Shown: one piece after another, positions 61,846 through 64,000 of the stretch
Layout: each line of letters opens with the position of its first letter
Numbering within the stretch: position 1 is the first letter of the stretch
Assembly: GCF_900182915.1 (NCBI RefSeq)
Contig: NZ_FXUG01000022.1
Span: 1 to 64,000, forward strand
Length of the DNA: 64,000 bases
Reading direction: 5' to 3'
Source of the DNA: Neorhodopirellula lusitana
GTDB lineage: Bacteria > Planctomycetota > Planctomycetia > Pirellulales > Pirellulaceae
The notes under the pieces: model-generated
What the model was told of the DNA's origin: nothing
Databases searched by the model: none
What the model saw: only the letters and a program-made list of their open reading frames with translations
Position numbers and translations under genes: made by a program

Positions 61846-63062
61846 GACATCGGCGGCAGTTGATGGCCCATCTTTTCGCGTTTGGTTTCTAGGTATTTCA
61901 GGTTGTGCTTGTTGACTGTGGGCACGATCGGCACCTGATCTACCACCCGCAAATCAAAGCCACGCAAATTGAACGCCTTGGTCTTCTTTGGGTTGTTGGT
62001 CAACAACCGCACTTCGGACAGGCCCAAGTCCTTCAAGATTTGGAGCCCGACGCCATAGTCTCGCATGTCCGCTTTAAAACCGAGAGCGTGATTGGCTTCC
62101 ACGGTGTCCATGCCTTCGTCTTGCAAACCGTATGCTCGAATTTTTTGCGCCAGTCCAATGCCGCGCCCTTCTTGAGGCAGGTAGACCAACGCACCGCGGC
62201 CTTCGTCGCTGATCATTTGCATCGCCATGTGTAGCTGATCGCCACAATCGCATCGCAGCGAATTAACCAGGTCGCCGGTGAAGCAGCTGCTGTGCATCCG
62301 CACCAAGGGAGCTGGTCCGGGGGCGGTCAAATCGCCCAGCACCATCGCGATGGGCTCTTGAGCTTCGTAGTCGACGCCGTAGACGTGAATTTCAAAATCG
62401 CCGTAGTTGGTCGGCAATTTGGAAGTGGCGGCCCGCGAGACCAGCTTTTCGCTGACCCGTCGGTGGGCGATCAAGCTTTCAATGCTGATGATCTTGAGGT
62501 TGTTGGCCTTGGCGATCTCGGCCAGGTCTTCGCGAGAAGCTCGGTCGCCGGTCTCATTCAGGATTTCGCACAGCACGCCGACCGGGGCCAGGCCCGCCAT
62601 CCGTGACAAGTCCACCGCCGCTTCCGTGTGTCCGGCTCGACGCAAGACGCCGCCTTCCATGGCCAACAACGGGTAAACGTGGCCGGGACGGATAAAATCC
62701 GCCATTTCCATGTCGGGGTCGGTCAGCTTGCGAATCGTTTCGCTACGTTCGCCAGCGGTGATCCCGGTTTTGGCCGTCGCGATGTCGATCGGCGTCATGA
62801 ACGCGGTTTGCAATGGCGCGTTGTTGTGAGCGACAATTGGATTGAGTTCCAGCTTTTTGCAGACCTCGGGAAGCACCGAAACGCACAACTGCCCGCGCCC
62901 ACCCAAGATGAAATTGATGGTCTCGGGAGTGGCTTTTTCACCCGCGCAAATGAAGTCACCTTCGTTTTCGCGGTCTTCGGCATCGATGACGATCACAACC
63001 TCTCCGCGAGCGATCGCTTCAACGGCTTCGGGAATTGTGTTCAGTTCGATGGAGGCGGTCAT
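61842..63062 (-). CDS. ribBA: Bifunctional riboflavin enzyme: DHBP synthase / GTP cyclohydrolase II
   Basis: 406 residues. The N-terminal RibB half has EDRENEGDFICAGEKATPE, RPGHVYPLLAMEGGVLRRAG and HTEAAVDLSRMAGL. The C-terminal RibA half has VRMHSSCFTGDLVNSLRCDC (three Cys bind zinc), GRGIGLAQKIRAYGLQDEGM and RDYGVGLQILKDLG. Together they make the two precursors of riboflavin. I see no FMN riboswitch in the 136 bases upstream. It is the first gene of the minus-strand run that continues to the ATP-grasp gene. Confidence 0.97.
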   Translation of the reverse strand: MTASIELNTIPEAVEAIARGEVVIVIDAEDRENEGDFICAGEKATPETINFILGGRGQLCVSVLPEVCKKLELNPIVAHNNAPLQTAFMTPIDIATAKTGITAGERSETIRKLTDPDMEMADFIRPGHVYPLLAMEGGVLRRAGHTEAAVDLSRMAGLAPVGVLCEILNETGDRASREDLAEIAKANNLKIISIESLIAHRRVSEKLVSRAATSKLPTNYGDFEIHVYGVDYEAQEPIAMVLGDLTAPGPAPLVRMHSSCFTGDLVNSLRCDCGDQLHMAMQMISDEGRGALVYLPQEGRGIGLAQKIRAYGLQDEGMDTVEANHALGFKADMRDYGVGLQILKDLGLSEVRLLTNNPKKTKAFNLRGFDLRVVDQVPIVPTVNKHNLKYLETKREKMGHQLPPMS

Positions 63063-63198
63063 GGCAATTCAACAGTGCAAAGAAGTCAACGTGGGACTCC
63101 CTATCATGATCCGCTGACAAGCTTTCGAGAAGGCGCCTGCTGGGTGGGGCCAATCGAGAATTTGCTAAGTGGCGGGACTTCACCACGCTGCGATGCCA

Positions 63199-64000
63199 CT
63201 ACCGAACCGGGATTTGCCACTGGAGGGGGCGATCGGCAGTCGAAAACGCTGGCTGATTGGCCGCCGGAGCTGTGTTGACGAATCCGCCGCTGGAAACGGG
63301 CTGATTCGCGGGCTGTTGATAGGGAGCCGGCTGCGGAATGCCGTTGGAATATCCACCAGCCGTGCCCATCGGAGCAACCGTGCCAGCGGGACCAACGGCT
63401 GTGCCAGCGGGAGAATTCGTGTACTGCGATTGCGACGACGGAATTTGCGGTGGTTGGCTGGCCGGCGGCAGGGGCTGGTACGATTGCGGCTGAACCGGAA
63501 TCACTTGGGGCTGCATCGGTACCATTTGAGGCTGAACCGGCGCGGGTGCGTAACTGGGCGTGTATCCCGGCGGAGGCGGGGAGCCGGTCAGGTCGATAAC
63601 GGGCATCCCACCGGAGCGGACGCTCGACGGAGGCGTGACGTAGTTACCGGGACCGTATTCGTTTACAGGCAGCCCGTTGGCGGACGTTTCCGTCCAGCTC
63701 ATACCAGTTTGGGCAACACCACTTCCGGTGGCATTCCAGCCGGACGCCGAGTCGTTGGCGGCAGTTCCGCCGGCATTGACGACTTGATTCGGATCAGCGG
63801 TTTGTCCTGCATTTTGGTAGCTCATCGGAACCAATCCGCTGGGGGCGTAATTCGTTGGCGCGTAGTTGCCCGCTGGATTGTAGGTCGCGCCGGTCGCGGC
63901 GGCTGCACCTTGACCGTATGAGCCAGTGGACGGTGGGGGCACACGCGTGGACGCACCGAAAGGTCCAAGCGAGGGCATCGCCGGGGCAGTCATCGCGGTT
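63199..64000 (-). CDS. Pro/Gln/Gly-rich hypothetical protein, partial at the right edge
   Basis: At least 264 residues, low complexity, rich in Pro, Gln, Asn and Gly, with QPQMVPMQPQVIPVQPQSYQ, NPAGNYAPTNYAPSG and YQQPANQP. It resembles C-terminal regions of planctomycete surface or cell-wall proteins, but no domain can be named. An ATG at 63993 exists, but the frame stays open to the window edge, so the N-terminus is probably missing. The stop is at 63199 and ribBA starts 136 bases downstream. Confidence 0.65.
   Translation of the reverse strand, partial: TAMTAPAMPSLGPFGASTRVPPPSTGSYGQGAAAATGATYNPAGNYAPTNYAPSGLVPMSYQNAGQTADPNQVVNAGGTAANDSASGWNATGSGVAQTGMSWTETSANGLPVNEYGPGNYVTPPSSVRSGGMPVIDLTGSPPPPGYTPSYAPAPVQPQMVPMQPQVIPVQPQSYQPLPPASQPPQIPSSQSQYTNSPAGTAVGPAGTVAPMGTAGGYSNGIPQPAPYQQPANQPVSSGGFVNTAPAANQPAFSTADRPLQWQIPVR

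Noticed and set aside
63063-63198. FMN riboswitch upstream of ribBA
   Set aside because: No RFN-type conserved boxes could be found in the 136 bases before the start.

Overview
The window looks like a chromosomal segment of a planctomycete, most likely Rhodopirellula or a close relative in the Pirellulales. The basis is the make-up rather than any one marker: a large family of prepilin-type proteins with long leaders, a giant GspK-like protein, a secretin with a very long N-terminal region, a Ser/Thr kinase with a multi-helix membrane tail, flagellar export genes, and many short palindromic repeats between genes. No rRNA, tRNA, CRISPR array, transposase or prophage gene was recognised.

1-21.3 kb: a DUF420 membrane protein, then a long minus-strand cluster for a type IV pilus / type II secretion-like machine. 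In transcription order it runs GspE/PilB ATPase (21.3 kb), PilT, a second GspE/PilB, a small four-helix-bundle protein, GspF/PilC, GspG, a second GspG-like protein, GspH, GspI, a giant GspK-like protein and GspJ. The first four pseudopilin genes are joined by 4-bp ATGA overlaps. The secretin that probably completes the machine lies apart at 29.3-32.9 kb.

21.3-28.8 kb: a dense repeat nest, then hemX-hemA (tetrapyrrole synthesis), terC, a nucleoside hydrolase, trpD and a RegA-type response regulator. 33.5-37.3 kb: fliP-fliQ-fliR-flhB followed by arfB. 37.4-49 kb: a UVR-domain protein, an ankyrin lipoprotein, a thioesterase with a MIP18-type Fe-S assembly factor, a ComEA-like protein, a membrane Ser/Thr kinase with a co-transcribed membrane protein, a secreted coiled-coil protein, a NifS/IscS cysteine desulfurase and scpB with a long acidic tail.

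49-55 kb: a four-gene efflux operon in the order of E. coli ybhG-F-S-R (membrane-fusion protein, double ABC ATPase, two ABC-2 permeases). It carries in-frame 15-bp minisatellites in two genes and a palindromic element inside the ATPase linker, and tandem repeats lie on both sides. 55-64 kb: a minus-strand run of ribBA, a LigD-phosphoesterase-like gene, a single-domain response regulator, trkH, an NfeD-type protease, a zinc metallopeptidase, an ATP-grasp ligase, and a partial Pro/Gln-rich protein at the right edge.

The most unusual content is repetitive. There are at least four dispersed palindromic or interspersed families, three tandem arrays with 15-19 bp units, and palindromes that have entered reading frames without breaking them. 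On the protein side, the points to follow up are the giant GspK-like subunit, the insertion in GspF, the NPTE site in FlhB and a missing His motif in the nucleoside hydrolase.
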